Assembly (NCBI GenBank): GCA_964617645.1
Contig: CAZTYE010000008.1
Location: 1 to 64,000 of the forward strand
Reading direction: 5' to 3'
DNA from: JADJGC01 sp964617645
Lineage (GTDB): Bacteria; Zixibacteria; MSB-5A5; CAIYYT01
Length of the DNA: 64,000 nt
The notes beneath the pieces are model-generated. The model ran no database searches. It saw only the letters and a program-made list of their open reading frames with translations, and was not told the origin of the DNA. The first letter of the stretch is position 1. Each line of letters begins with the position of its first letter. Positions 9,646-18,124 of this stretch are shown one piece after another. Both the position numbers and the translations under genes were made by a program.

Positions 9646-9650
9646 TCGCG

Positions 9651-10703
9651 ATGAAGCTGGCAGCGATTGCGGAAAAGCTTGGTGGCACGGTCATCGGCAA
9701 CGGTGACCTCGAGATCGAGCGGGTAAGCGCAATCGAAAGCGCCGGCCCGCATGACTTGACCTTCCTCGCTAACCCCAAATACAGCGCCTATCTGAAATCG
9801 ACCGCGGCGGGCGCAATCATCGCTTCGGCACCTACAGCCGATGTTCGCGCCAGCTTCTTGATTCATACCGATCCCTACTATGCCTTCAGCCGCGCGCTGA
9901 TGCTCTTTAATGCCGCGCCCGGAACGCAACTTCAGCCGGGAGTCGCAAAGACCGCGGTGCTTGACGAATCCGCACAAATCGGGGACGACGTTCACATCGG
10001 CGAGTACGCGGTGATCGGCGCCGGATCGCGAATCGAGCGGGGATCAAAAATCGCGGCGCATGTGGTGATTGGACGCAATTGCCACGTCGGCGCCTACTGC
10101 CTAATTTATCCGCATGTCACAATTTACGACGATACCATCCTCGGCGCTCGCGTTACGATCCATTCCGGTACCGTTGTCGGCTCTGATGGATTCGGCTACG
10201 CGACGCACCAGGGTGTTCACCACAAGGTCTACCAGATCGGCCGCGTGTGTGTCGAAGATGATGTCGAGATCGGCGCCAACTGCGCGATTGATCGCGGCGC
10301 GCTGGGTGATACGGTAATCGGCGCCGGCACGAAAATCGATAATCTCGTTCAGATCGCGCACAACGTGACCACCGGCCCCGGTTGCGTGATTGTGGCGCAG
10401 GTGGGAATCGCCGGATCGACGCGACTGGGTCGATATGTCGTTCTCGGTGGTCAGGCCGGCCTTGTCGGACACATTGAAATCGGCGATCTGGTGCGTGTCG
10501 CCGCACAATCAGGGATCACCAAAAATCTGCCCGGAGGCAAGGACTACGGCGGAACGCCGGCGCGCGAAATCAAGACTTTCCGTTTGATCGAGGCGCATCT
10601 GCATCACCTTCCCGAACGCATGGACGAATTGAAAGCCCTCAGAGTTCAACTCGCGGCGCTGCAGGCGGAATACGACAAGCTGAAACAGCGCGACCATCAA
10701 TAG
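9651..10703 (+). CDS. lpxD: UDP-3-O-acylglucosamine N-acyltransferase
   Basis: LpxD adds the second acyl chain in lipid A synthesis using acyl-ACP. The 350-residue chain has the N-terminal uridine-binding domain (DLTFLANPKYSAYLKSTAAG) and a left-handed beta-helix of hexapeptide repeats (IGDDVHIGEYAVIGAGSRIE onward). The catalytic-His region NLVQIAHNV and a C-terminal helix (HHLPERMDELKALRVQLAALQ) are also present. It begins 5 nt after skp. Its presence implies lipid A-type lipopolysaccharide, although other lpx genes are not in the window. Confidence 0.95.
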   Translation: MKLAAIAEKLGGTVIGNGDLEIERVSAIESAGPHDLTFLANPKYSAYLKSTAAGAIIASAPTADVRASFLIHTDPYYAFSRALMLFNAAPGTQLQPGVAKTAVLDESAQIGDDVHIGEYAVIGAGSRIERGSKIAAHVVIGRNCHVGAYCLIYPHVTIYDDTILGARVTIHSGTVVGSDGFGYATHQGVHHKVYQIGRVCVEDDVEIGANCAIDRGALGDTVIGAGTKIDNLVQIAHNVTTGPGCVIVAQVGIAGSTRLGRYVVLGGQAGLVGHIEIGDLVRVAAQSGITKNLPGGKDYGGTPAREIKTFRLIEAHLHHLPERMDELKALRVQLAALQAEYDKLKQRDHQ

Positions 10704-10803
10704 TCAGTTCGGCAAGCAACCCTGCTCCGTCCAAGACGCCGACCCTCGACGGCTCGCCAAGTTGTTTCGTACTCCGTAACTATTATGGAGTAACTGCTCT
10801 TGA

Positions 10804-10972
10804 TTCGACTTGACAATCGTTAGGCGTCATTCGTCTTTAGTATAAAGCACGGCATTTAACCCCAAAGTCGATGATCGGGGAGGAAAGATCATCGGTGTTT
10901 CGGGATAACCACAGTATTAGCTCGGAACCCATCTGGTTCCGACGAAGGACCTAACTTACAGGAGGTAAGCAT
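10804..10972 (+). promoter_or_regulatory. 5' leader, copy 2 of a duplicated structured element
   Basis: This matches the element at 664-840 over its whole length. In order: TTCGACTTGACA (from 10804), TAGTAT (10838), AAGCACGGCATTTAACCCC, then a perfect hairpin CGATGATC-loop-GATCATCG at 10869-10894 with loop GGGGAGGAAA. CCCC at 10860-10863 can pair with GGGG of the loop. Next come a hairpin CGGAACC/GGTTCCG near 10925-10940 and the SD hairpin CTTACAGGAGGTAAG at 10955-10969. In copy 1 a C-G pair of the main hairpin becomes U-G, which keeps the pairing. No T-tract follows, so any control would act on translation. I do not match it to a known riboswitch. Confidence 0.6.
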
Positions 10973-12049
10973 GTGAAGAAGCACATCTATCCAATCGTTG
11001 CCGTTGTCGTCGTCGCTGTGGCCGTCTGGCTGTCGGGGTGCGGGGATGATTGTCCCAATTGCCCGAGCTGCGAGGAATCGCCGCCGACCGATTGGATTGC
11101 GTATGTCACCATGAACAGTGACGGGCCCGTCGGAGTATACACGATTGATATCGCGTCGGACTCAATCACAGACAGTATTCTGTCTCCCGGAGCTTCGAAT
11201 ATTCACTGTTCAGAAGACGGTAGATTCATATCTGTCGATCTCTTGCTTGAGCCTTATGGCTCGAGAGTCTACGAAACATCTTCGCTTGGGCTTGTTGGTC
11301 AGCTTTCAGGTTTCGGCGCGGCGCGCTTCCTGAAGGGTGACTCACTTCTGCTTCGGAGACGATCGGACACGTTGGCCATTCATCAACTGCGATCACTGGC
11401 GCTGGATACCTTCGTTACTTTGGGGCTGACGAGTCTTAACGAGTGGTATGACCGAACGCGCAACCGACTTTATGTTGCGGATTTCCCCTCTGATTCTCTC
11501 TGGAGAGTCGATGTTGATTCACTGCGGCTTGAGAGGCTGTGGCGTCTGGAGGGCTATTTGCTCCGCAAGTTCACGGTGCACTCGGATGGCCGTCGCGCTT
11601 ACTTCCTTGCCGATCATGCGACTGGCGCGACATTTCTGATCTACGATCTCGAAGGCGAGCGAATCGTCGCCCGTCAGCCGCTTTACGCGCCCTTCGGCGA
11701 TTTGCGAGTACATCCTGATGGACGCGAGGTCTGGGTCACGGATCCGGGAACGCCCAATTCTCTGATTAACCCAGGTGTTATTTATGTATTTGATTCCGAA
11801 AACGGGAGCTTGCTCTACACGGTGTCCTTGACGGGGTACATTCCGGGTGAACCGCTTTCAACGCTTGATGCGTGGTCGTTGGAATTCACGCCCGACGGTC
11901 GCAATGTAATTGTGGCAATCGGCAATCTAAAGGGGCAAAGCGCGACTTTGCTGAGGATTTCAACGACTTCGCACAAGGTAGAGCACATTTATTTTCCATC
12001 ATTCAACAGATTACCATTTCGAATCGCGATCGGCCGGAAGCCGATCTAA
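10973..12049 (+). CDS. secreted lipoprotein with YVTN-type beta-propeller
   Basis: A 358-residue lipoprotein starting with GTG at 10973, 7 nt after GGAGG. (An ATG overlaps just upstream but meets TGA at once.) Signal residues 1-22 end in LSGC (Cys23), followed by a Cys-rich linker (GDDCPNCPSCEESPP). The remainder shows propeller-like repeats (LFVHPDGREVWVTDPG-like, LEFTPDGRNVIVAIGN, FTVHSDGRRAYFLADHATG). It is a paralogue of the gene cut by the left edge of the window. Such propellers bind ligands or partners at the envelope; no catalytic residues are evident. The pseudogene after it may have been its operon partner. Confidence 0.8.
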   Translation: MKKHIYPIVAVVVVAVAVWLSGCGDDCPNCPSCEESPPTDWIAYVTMNSDGPVGVYTIDIASDSITDSILSPGASNIHCSEDGRFISVDLLLEPYGSRVYETSSLGLVGQLSGFGAARFLKGDSLLLRRRSDTLAIHQLRSLALDTFVTLGLTSLNEWYDRTRNRLYVADFPSDSLWRVDVDSLRLERLWRLEGYLLRKFTVHSDGRRAYFLADHATGATFLIYDLEGERIVARQPLYAPFGDLRVHPDGREVWVTDPGTPNSLINPGVIYVFDSENGSLLYTVSLTGYIPGEPLSTLDAWSLEFTPDGRNVIVAIGNLKGQSATLLRISTTSHKVEHIYFPSFNRLPFRIAIGRKPI

Positions 12050-12061
12050 TGGGGAGGTTTT

Positions 12062-12935
12062 GTGAGAATACTCAGAGTTTCAACATGCTTGATGCTGCTT
12101 CTCTTGACGTCCTTGGAGGCGACAGACTACAGCTATTATGACCTTGATGGAGGACTGATCACGGTTACGCCGTGTGACTCAGTTGTAGCGGTCAAATTCG
12201 CTGAGGCGGCTGCTCTTCGCGACGCAGCGGCGTTTGCAGAGCAGTATCCCGCGCTTCGTGACGATCTGTCGCCGCCGGAAACGATTGGAGCGGGGTCTCA
12301 TTTCCTGCCTACTTACCTCAAGTCTTCGCCGTCGGTGCCACCGATTGGTTCGACGCTGTGACTCTGTGGTCAAATCGCGGTGAGGCGCTCGATGGTGTCG
12401 CACCGGGAACTTACATCGCCACCGTCGATGTGATGCAATATAACGGCTACAATCCAAATTGGCAGTTCTGTCCCGATGTCAATATCAACTACTTCTGCAA
12501 CTTTGGCGGCACATCTGCTGCCGCGCCACAGTTTGCGGCGGTCGCAGCCCGCGTTCTGGCACGCCGTCCAAGTCTTATTGGGCCAGGCAACTCAGCGGAG
12601 GCCCTATATGAAGTGATGCGTCACTCGTGCGAAGATGCGGTTCACCCAGATGATCCCGCTGGTTTCGACGAGAGCTACGGCTGGGGCCGTCTCAATGCGG
12701 CGCGGGCATTGCTCGCCGTCGTGCGCGGGGATGCTGACAGCAATGAGTCTTTAAGCCTCGCCGACGCCACTCTACTCTAATCATCAACTACATCTTCAAT
12801 GGCGGTCCACATCTAAGGCCGCACCTTCTGACAGGCGATGCCGACGGCAATGGCGCGCTCAGCATCGCCGACGCTGTGTACCTGATCAACTACGTCTATG
12901 GTGGCCCGCCTCCACCAATTAGTTTCAAGTATTAG
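12062..12935 (+). pseudogene. decayed subtilase (S8) with dockerin repeats
   Basis: The remains begin with GTG at 12062 after GGGGAGG and a signal peptide (MRILRVSTCLMLLLLTSLEA). An N-terminal propeptide-like part runs to about 12295. The text then jumps, in another frame, to the C-terminal part of a subtilisin domain (VFAVGATDWFDAVTLWSNRG, then FGGTSAAAPQFAAVAARVLA with the catalytic Ser). The catalytic Asp and His regions are missing, so an internal deletion is likely. Two dockerin-type repeats follow, but a tandem copy of ACTCT (near 12768-12777) shifts the frame and creates a stop at 12778. Removing one ACTCT restores ADATLIINYIF. The final frame ends at 12935. Confidence 0.8.
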
Positions 12936-12972
12936 GCCGTCGCGGTTCGAGGTACAAAACTCGTGCACGGAC

Positions 12973-13006
12973 TCATCAGGGGTGGCCGCTAAACCACCCT
13001 TGATGA
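12973..13006. repeat. strong hairpin (13-bp inverted repeat)
   Basis: TCATCAGGGGTGG (12973-12985) and CCACCCTTGATGA (12994-13006) pair over 13 bp with a single G-U, around the 8-nt loop CCGCTAAA. It lies between the pseudogene and tyrS. There is no T-tract on either side, so it is not a standard terminator. Confidence 0.5.
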
Positions 13007-13141
13007 CACAGACTCACGTCTTCGCATATACCGCTTGTTGCGGCGCGGTTGAAGCCGTATTCTTATCGGCCATGTATCAACGGCCGCGCATTGGCGGTCG
13101 ATATATACCAATATGATGCAGTGACTTTTGTCGGAGGAATC

Positions 13142-14365
13142 GTGCTTCCCGTTGCCGAACAAATGAAAATCATCCGTGAGAACACGGTCGAAATACTGCC
13201 GGAGGGCGAGCTTGAAAAGAAGCTCGAACGTTCGCTCAAAACCGGCAAACCGCTGATCATTAAGCAGGGGTTCGACCCGACCGCGCCGGATATTCATCTG
13301 GGGCATACCGTCGGATTGCGCAAGCTGCGGCAGTTTGCCGATCTGGGCCATCATATTCTCATCATTATCGGCGATTATACGGCGCAAGTCGGCGACCCGT
13401 CCGGGCGCTCGGCAACCCGGCCACAATTGACGATTGAGCAAGTCGAGGCCAACGCCAAGACTTATCTTGAGCAGTTCTACAAGGTGCTTCCGGCGAACAT
13501 GTGCGAAGTACGACGTAACGGCGAGTGGTTCGCGACGATGGCGTTTGCCGACATTCTACGGCTGTGCGGGAAGATGACGTTGGCGCGGATGCTGGAGCGG
13601 GAAGATTTCACCAAGCGTTGGCAAGAGCAAGCGCCGATTTCGATTCACGAACTGCTGTATCCGTTGATGCAGGCTTACGATTCCGTCGCAATCAAAGCGG
13701 ATGTTGAGTTGGGCGCTACCGAGCAGAAGTTCAATCTCCTTACGGGTCGCCAGATTCAGGAGCTTTACGGCGTTGAGCCGCAGGTGGCATTGACGTTGCC
13801 GGTTCTTGAAGGCACCGACGGTTTGCAGCGGATGAGCAAATCAATCGGCAATTACGTCGGCGTTGCCGAACCGCCGCGAGAGATTTTCGGCAAGATCATG
13901 TCGATCCCGGATCGGTTGATCGTGCCCTACTTCCGTCTGGTCAGCGATTACACCTCGGTTCAGACCGATGCGATTGAGAAGAAGATCGCTGCCGGCGAGA
14001 ATCCCGTCGCGTTCAAGAAGGAACTGGGGCGGACAATCGTGCGTTTGTACTACGATGCCGCTGCCGGTGATGAAGCCCAACGCGAGTTCGAGACGATCTT
14101 CTCGCAGGGTGGACTTCCGGATGACATTCCCCAGCATTTGTTGCAGTGGAACGATCTTAAGATTCCCATGTTCAAACTCTTGGCCGAGAGCAGGATGGTG
14201 GCGTCCGGCAGTGAAGCGACGCGCATGGTCAACTCCGGAGCGGTTTCGATTGATGGCGAAAAAGTGCTCGACCCCAAACAAGAACTCACCGAATCACGCG
14301 AGTACCTTGTAAAAGTCGGAAAGCGCAACTTCATGCGAATTCAACTGGAGCTTAAGTCAAAGTAA
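13142..14365 (+). CDS. tyrS: tyrosyl-tRNA synthetase
   Basis: TyrS charges tRNA-Tyr. I chose GTG at 13142, just after GGAGG, giving 407 residues beginning VLPVAEQMKIIRENTVEILP; the frame is open further upstream to 13049 but those residues look non-coding. The class I signature is HLGH (residues 52-55, within PTAPDIHLGHTVGLRKLRQF). The second signature is RMSKS (230-234). An S4-like RNA-binding domain closes the protein (ATRMVNSGAVSIDGEKVLDP). The form is the one with HLGH and KMSKS-like motifs intact, so active. Confidence 0.95.
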   Translation: MLPVAEQMKIIRENTVEILPEGELEKKLERSLKTGKPLIIKQGFDPTAPDIHLGHTVGLRKLRQFADLGHHILIIIGDYTAQVGDPSGRSATRPQLTIEQVEANAKTYLEQFYKVLPANMCEVRRNGEWFATMAFADILRLCGKMTLARMLEREDFTKRWQEQAPISIHELLYPLMQAYDSVAIKADVELGATEQKFNLLTGRQIQELYGVEPQVALTLPVLEGTDGLQRMSKSIGNYVGVAEPPREIFGKIMSIPDRLIVPYFRLVSDYTSVQTDAIEKKIAAGENPVAFKKELGRTIVRLYYDAAAGDEAQREFETIFSQGGLPDDIPQHLLQWNDLKIPMFKLLAESRMVASGSEATRMVNSGAVSIDGEKVLDPKQELTESREYLVKVGKRNFMRIQLELKSK

Positions 14366-14366
14366 G

Positions 14367-16061
14367 ATGATGTGCATGCGAGCGATATCAATTGTGCTGC
14401 TTCTCTGCGGACTGATAGTGGCCGGCTGTGCCGGCAAGAAGGCTGCCGAGAAGCCGCTGCTGGTAAGTCTCAAGCCGAAGCCGAACTCAGAAATGAACGA
14501 GATGGCATTTCATCACTACACCAATGCCGTCATCTACGAGCAGGAGGGACTATTCGACGAAGCGCTCAAGGAGTATGATCTGGCGCTTTCGTACGAGCCA
14601 ATGGCCACCGACATTCGCATGTCGATGGGGCAACTTCACCTGAGGAGAAATCAGCCATCGGCGGCGCTCGATGTGTTCCTGCCGATCGCCCAAAAGACCC
14701 CGGATACTTTCCGCCTTATCGGCGATTGTTTTCGCCTCTTGCGCCAGGACGCGGAAGCAGAAGCCGCTTACAAGCGCGCCTGGGAAGGGGATTCGACCAA
14801 CGTGGCCGTGAATATTAGTCTGGGTTTTTATGCCGCCCGCGCAAATCGCATCGATGATGCCGCGCGGCATATGCGGCTGGCAGCGCAGCTATCGGGAAAT
14901 CCCGAATTCTACATCCGTACCGCGGAGATGTATGCCGAAAACCGGATGTTTGATTCGGCGGCGGTGTTGGTGGAGGCGGCGATTCGTTTGCAGCCGGAAG
15001 ATCCGGCGCACTACTCGCGTTGGGCGATCTATCTGTTTAATGCCGGTAAGGCCGATTCATCAAAGGCGGCGCTGCACCTGGGTATCAAGCAGCATCCCAA
15101 CGACGCGCGATTGGTGGCGCAACTGATCGAGACTTTCAACACCGAGGACAACCGCGATTCGATTCGCCACTATGGCGAGATTCTGACGCAGCTTCAGTTC
15201 CCCGATCCGGTGATCTTCGAGCGCATGGGAGTCGTGATGCTGCGCGTTGAAATGAAGGATCTGGCTGAGCTGATCCTCAAGCAAGCACTGGCGCAGTCGG
15301 CGGATACGAGCCGCGTGGCGCTGTTTTATCTTGGGAGATTAAACATCGAAGCGCAAAAGCCGGAGGCGGCACGGCCGTTTTTCGAGCGATTATCCGTGAT
15401 TGATCCGAAAACGCCGGACGCCTGGTCAAATCTGGCGCTGTCGTGGCAAATGTCGAAACAAAACGACAGCGCGGCGGCGGTACTGGAACGGGCTCTGGAA
15501 GTGGTGGAGACGAATCGCGATCAGGTGCTCCTCTACTACGCACAGTTTCTTGGTCAGAAGAACCTTTCTGATTCCGCCATCGCGATGTGCCGACAGGCGA
15601 TCGCGGAAGGCGGCGACACGCTGCGGGCGCTATTCCAAATCGGAGCGGAGTACGAGAAACAAAAGAAGTTCGAGAAGTCAATCGAGAGTTTTGAACTGCT
15701 GTTGACGATTGCGCCCGATCATCATCAAGCCCTAAATTATCTCGGTTATATGCTTGCGGATCAGAATCTACGACTCGATGAAGCGCGGTCCATGATCGAA
15801 CGCGCTCTCAAGGCCGATCCGGAAAACGGCGCTTACCTCGATAGCTATGCCTGGGTGCTTTATCGGCTCGGCGAACACGACAAGGCGCTGATTCAGATCC
15901 AGAAGGCGATTCAAAAAACGAAGAATGATCCAATCGTTTTGGAGCACCTCGGCGATATCCAATTTGCCCTGGGTAATTTGGAAAGCGCGCGGGACGCCTG
16001 GAAGACGGCGCTGGCATTCGACCCACAAAACACGACGTTGAGAGAAAAGCTCAACCGCTAA
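14367..16061 (+). CDS. TPR-repeat lipoprotein
   Basis: A 564-residue protein starting 1 nt after the tyrS stop. The signal ends in IVAGC (Cys21), so it is probably lipid-anchored. The remainder is a long run of TPR units (for example AVIYEQEGLFDEALKEYDLALSYEP and the canonical ALNYLGYMLADQNLRLDEAR then AYLDSYAWVLYRLGEHDKAL near the C-terminus). Proteins of this shape act as scaffolds in envelope assembly. Probably translated from the tyrS transcript. Exact role unknown. Confidence 0.85.
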   Translation: MMCMRAISIVLLLCGLIVAGCAGKKAAEKPLLVSLKPKPNSEMNEMAFHHYTNAVIYEQEGLFDEALKEYDLALSYEPMATDIRMSMGQLHLRRNQPSAALDVFLPIAQKTPDTFRLIGDCFRLLRQDAEAEAAYKRAWEGDSTNVAVNISLGFYAARANRIDDAARHMRLAAQLSGNPEFYIRTAEMYAENRMFDSAAVLVEAAIRLQPEDPAHYSRWAIYLFNAGKADSSKAALHLGIKQHPNDARLVAQLIETFNTEDNRDSIRHYGEILTQLQFPDPVIFERMGVVMLRVEMKDLAELILKQALAQSADTSRVALFYLGRLNIEAQKPEAARPFFERLSVIDPKTPDAWSNLALSWQMSKQNDSAAAVLERALEVVETNRDQVLLYYAQFLGQKNLSDSAIAMCRQAIAEGGDTLRALFQIGAEYEKQKKFEKSIESFELLLTIAPDHHQALNYLGYMLADQNLRLDEARSMIERALKADPENGAYLDSYAWVLYRLGEHDKALIQIQKAIQKTKNDPIVLEHLGDIQFALGNLESARDAWKTALAFDPQNTTLREKLNR

Positions 16062-16086
16062 GTCCGAACCAATAATCACTCGCCGC

Positions 16087-16123
16087 AAAAAAAAGGAACT
16101 CGGTTGTGAGCGTCCGAGCTCCC
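16087..16123 (-). terminator. rho-independent terminator, minus strand
   Basis: On the minus strand, GGAGCTCGG and CCGAGTTCC pair (one mismatch) around a 10-nt loop, followed by eight T residues (16094-16087). The nearest minus-strand gene ends about 210 nt upstream of it, at 16332, and the interval between (16124-16331) contains no gene I can support. Confidence 0.65.
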
Positions 16124-16331
16124 GGTGAAGATACCGAACAAGGGTTCGGCTGGTTGAACGCTGCCGCTTTTGGTCTCGTCCTGGCTGAGGCCGCCGGCGG
16201 TGGTTCGAAGAGGATCGGCAAAAATGGGAATACCGAGCAGGCCTTTGGTCCAGTAACGGCCCGCCCGACAACCAACCCTCTCAAGGAAAATCTACGGGCG
16301 CCGTCGATTTTTAGCAACCCAGAATGTCGCT

Positions 16332-16682
16332 CTACGTGGTCGATCCGCGCACGGAACGGACGATCATCATTATCAAAACTATCAGGGCAAAGAGCGCCAT
16401 CGACCCGAAGATGTACTCGGTGCCGGCGCGTGCCGTGGCATGGGCGGCGATACGTTTGAACGTCATGTAGCCGAGCATTACCGTATTGATTCCGATCCAG
16501 CCGAGCGTGACTTTCCATAACAGCGGACTTCCACCCCCAACGAAGTAGCCGAGAATGGCGGTGACGACACCGATACCACCAGCGATGAAAATCGAAGTCG
16601 GCGATCCGGTGCGGAAGTAGCCAACTATTCCCATGGCCAACATGAAGATGCCGAGCGCAATGATCCAATAATGAAGTTTCAC
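16332..16682 (-). CDS. small membrane protein, TMEM14-like
   Basis: A 116-residue protein of four hydrophobic segments. The GTG at 16682 follows GGAG by 7 nt and gives VKLHYWIIALGIFMLAMGI; a longer frame upstream adds a region that looks non-coding. The FRTGSPTSIFIAGGIGVVTAILGYFVGG segment resembles TMEM14/UPF0136 proteins. Function is unknown in bacteria. It follows the DUF2784 gene on the same strand, 91 nt after it. Confidence 0.65.
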   Translation of the reverse strand: MKLHYWIIALGIFMLAMGIVGYFRTGSPTSIFIAGGIGVVTAILGYFVGGGSPLLWKVTLGWIGINTVMLGYMTFKRIAAHATARAGTEYIFGSMALFALIVLIMMIVRSVRGSTT

Positions 16683-16773
16683 TGAGATCTCCTTCAGTCC
16701 GAATGTCTTTGGCCGTCCGAGAACCCAAGGTCTGAGGCCGTTTCCAGATACTACGCAGCTTGCCGCGACTTTG

Positions 16774-17178
16774 CTAACGGCCAAGTAAGCGGCGAAGTCT
16801 CTGCGGCGGCCGCCAGAGGTAGAGACCCACGGTCATGAGCGCCAAGATGATAGTAGGAATAGAGATGATGACCGGATCAACATCGGGGTACACGACACGT
16901 TCGAGATAATGAACGATAAACGATCCGGGATAGGCGGTCAGGGGATCGTGCTGCTGCCGCAGTGAGCTCTCCCACGTGGTTAGGGGGCACGGTTGGTTAA
17001 TAGCGATCAGAACGGCGACGAATGCTATCCCGATCAGGTGGAGAGTACGAAACCACATCCAGTCAAGCCACTGCCTCTTCCAGAGCCCAACAACCCCGAC
17101 GAGACATCCGAGCAACATGAAACAGATCCACAGCAGGTGGACAACTACGAGGCAATCGGCGGCAATCTTTGAAGTCAT
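16774..17178 (-). CDS. DUF2784 family membrane protein
   Basis: A 134-residue inner-membrane protein with about four hydrophobic segments. The family pattern is clear: VVHLLWICFMLLGCLVG at the start, the H of LHLIGIA, then CPLTTWESSLR, and YPGSFIVHYLERVVYP. Function of DUF2784 is not known. Divergent from the hydrogenase operon, with the regulatory region at 17179-17536 between them. Confidence 0.85.
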   Translation of the reverse strand: MTSKIAADCLVVVHLLWICFMLLGCLVGVVGLWKRQWLDWMWFRTLHLIGIAFVAVLIAINQPCPLTTWESSLRQQHDPLTAYPGSFIVHYLERVVYPDVDPVIISIPTIILALMTVGLYLWRPPQRLRRLLGR

Positions 17179-17284
17179 GCAATAGTCCCATTGAGATTAC
17201 GCAACGGGTGCGAGATAGGCGAAGGATCAAAAGTGTTGAAGAGATCATCGGCAGAGAACATAGAAATCACGTTCGCTGTTGCAC

Positions 17285-17301
17285 TTTGAAGCAAGTTCAA
17301 A
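17285..17301. promoter_or_regulatory. inverted repeat, possible operator
   Basis: TTTGAA-GCAAG-TTCAAA is a perfect 6-5-6 inverted repeat in the divergent region between the DUF2784 gene and the hydrogenase operon. It could be a binding site for a dimeric regulator of either side. No family assigned. Confidence 0.35.
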
Positions 17302-17369
17302 TCACACAAATTCGGCCAAAGAAGTGTTGATAACGTACTCCACAAAAAAAGACGCATATTAAGTCATCT

Positions 17370-17387
17370 TTGTGAAAAGTTTCTCTT
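17370..17387 (+). promoter_or_regulatory. Rex-like operator
   Basis: TTGTGAAAAGTTTCTCTT matches the known Rex consensus TTGTGAAAnnTTTCACAA at 13 of the 16 defined positions (left half 8 of 8, right half 5 of 8). It overlaps the first two bases of the predicted -35 box of the hydrogenase operon, a position suited to repression. Rex senses the NADH/NAD+ ratio, which fits an operon with NADH-module subunits. No rex gene is in the window. Confidence 0.4.
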
Positions 17388-17414
17388 GACACATGCCGTG
17401 AATGCCGATAACTT
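17386..17414 (+). promoter_or_regulatory. predicted promoter of the hydrogenase operon
   Basis: TTGACA (17386-17391), a 17-nt spacer and TAACTT (17409-17414). Transcription would start near 17421, leaving about 115 nt of leader before hdrC. Confidence 0.5.
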
Positions 17415-17536
17415 CCATCGTAGATTGTTTGCTCTAATATGCACGGGGAGTGCGCGTCGCGAATTCACGCAAACCCGGGACGGTACTACCAGATCGGCGC
17501 GAACCAACACTGGCAAGATCAACATCGCGAGGATAT

Positions 17537-18124
17537 ATGACAGAGGCAGTCCAACTTCATTCGCCGACGGAAAGCGAGTTGCAGCGCGCTTTTTGGGAAC
17601 AGGTGGATTCGTTTCCCGAAGGTCACAAGATTAAGAAGTGTCTGCAGTGCGGCACGTGCACGGGGGCATGTCCAGTGTCGGAATTCATGGACTACACGCC
17701 GCGAGAAACGGTCGCCCTGTTTCGTGCCGGTCGTTTGGAAGACATTTTGCAGAGCCGCACGATCTGGGTTTGCGCCAGTTGCTATTCGTGCACTGTGCGT
17801 TGTCCTTCCGGAATCCGCGTCACTGACACGATGTATGCGCTTAAGCGCATTGCCATGGAGCGGAAAATTTATCCCAGTAATTTTCCGGTGCATAGCCTAT
17901 CGTCGACGTTCCTGAAAAACGTCTATCGCTATGGCCGCAACTATGAGCTTGGGCTCGGCGTGAAGTACTTTATGCGGTCTAATATTGTGAAATTATTCAC
18001 AAATATGGGATACGGTTTGTCGCTTATCCGGCATAAGCGGATGGGGCTGACGCCCAAGCGCATCCGTCGCATCAATCAGGTTCAGGCCATCATCAGGGCC
18101 GCCAACCAGTTTGGAGAGCACTAA
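17537..18124 (+). CDS. hdrC: heterodisulfide reductase subunit C-like, 2x[4Fe-4S]
   Basis: A 195-residue iron-sulfur protein. Two [4Fe-4S] motifs are complete: C35, C38, C41, C45 (CLQCGTCTGAC) and C79, C82, C85, C89 (CASCYSCTVRC). In HdrABC, HdrC passes electrons from HdrA to the catalytic HdrB. The start is the ATG at 17537 behind GAGGAT; a longer frame upstream lacks support. The TAA stop overlaps the ATG of hdrB (TAATG), showing tight coupling. First gene of the operon. Confidence 0.92.
   Translation: MTEAVQLHSPTESELQRAFWEQVDSFPEGHKIKKCLQCGTCTGACPVSEFMDYTPRETVALFRAGRLEDILQSRTIWVCASCYSCTVRCPSGIRVTDTMYALKRIAMERKIYPSNFPVHSLSSTFLKNVYRYGRNYELGLGVKYFMRSNIVKLFTNMGYGLSLIRHKRMGLTPKRIRRINQVQAIIRAANQFGEH

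Noticed and set aside
10810..10843. TTGACA and TAGTAT in the leader as one sigma70 promoter
   Set aside because: Spacing is 22 nt in both copies, too long for a normal -35/-10 pair, although both blocks are conserved.
10804..10972. Known riboswitch (c-di-GMP-I/II, fluoride, preQ1) as identity of the duplicated leader
   Set aside because: The conserved cores of these classes are not present in either copy.
12973..13006. T-box riboswitch before tyrS
   Set aside because: No T-box sequence, specifier loop or terminator; T-boxes are mostly in Firmicutes and relatives.
16106..16459. 117-aa plus-strand frame
   Set aside because: Starts inside the minus-strand terminator hairpin and runs over the TMEM14-like gene; composition looks non-coding.
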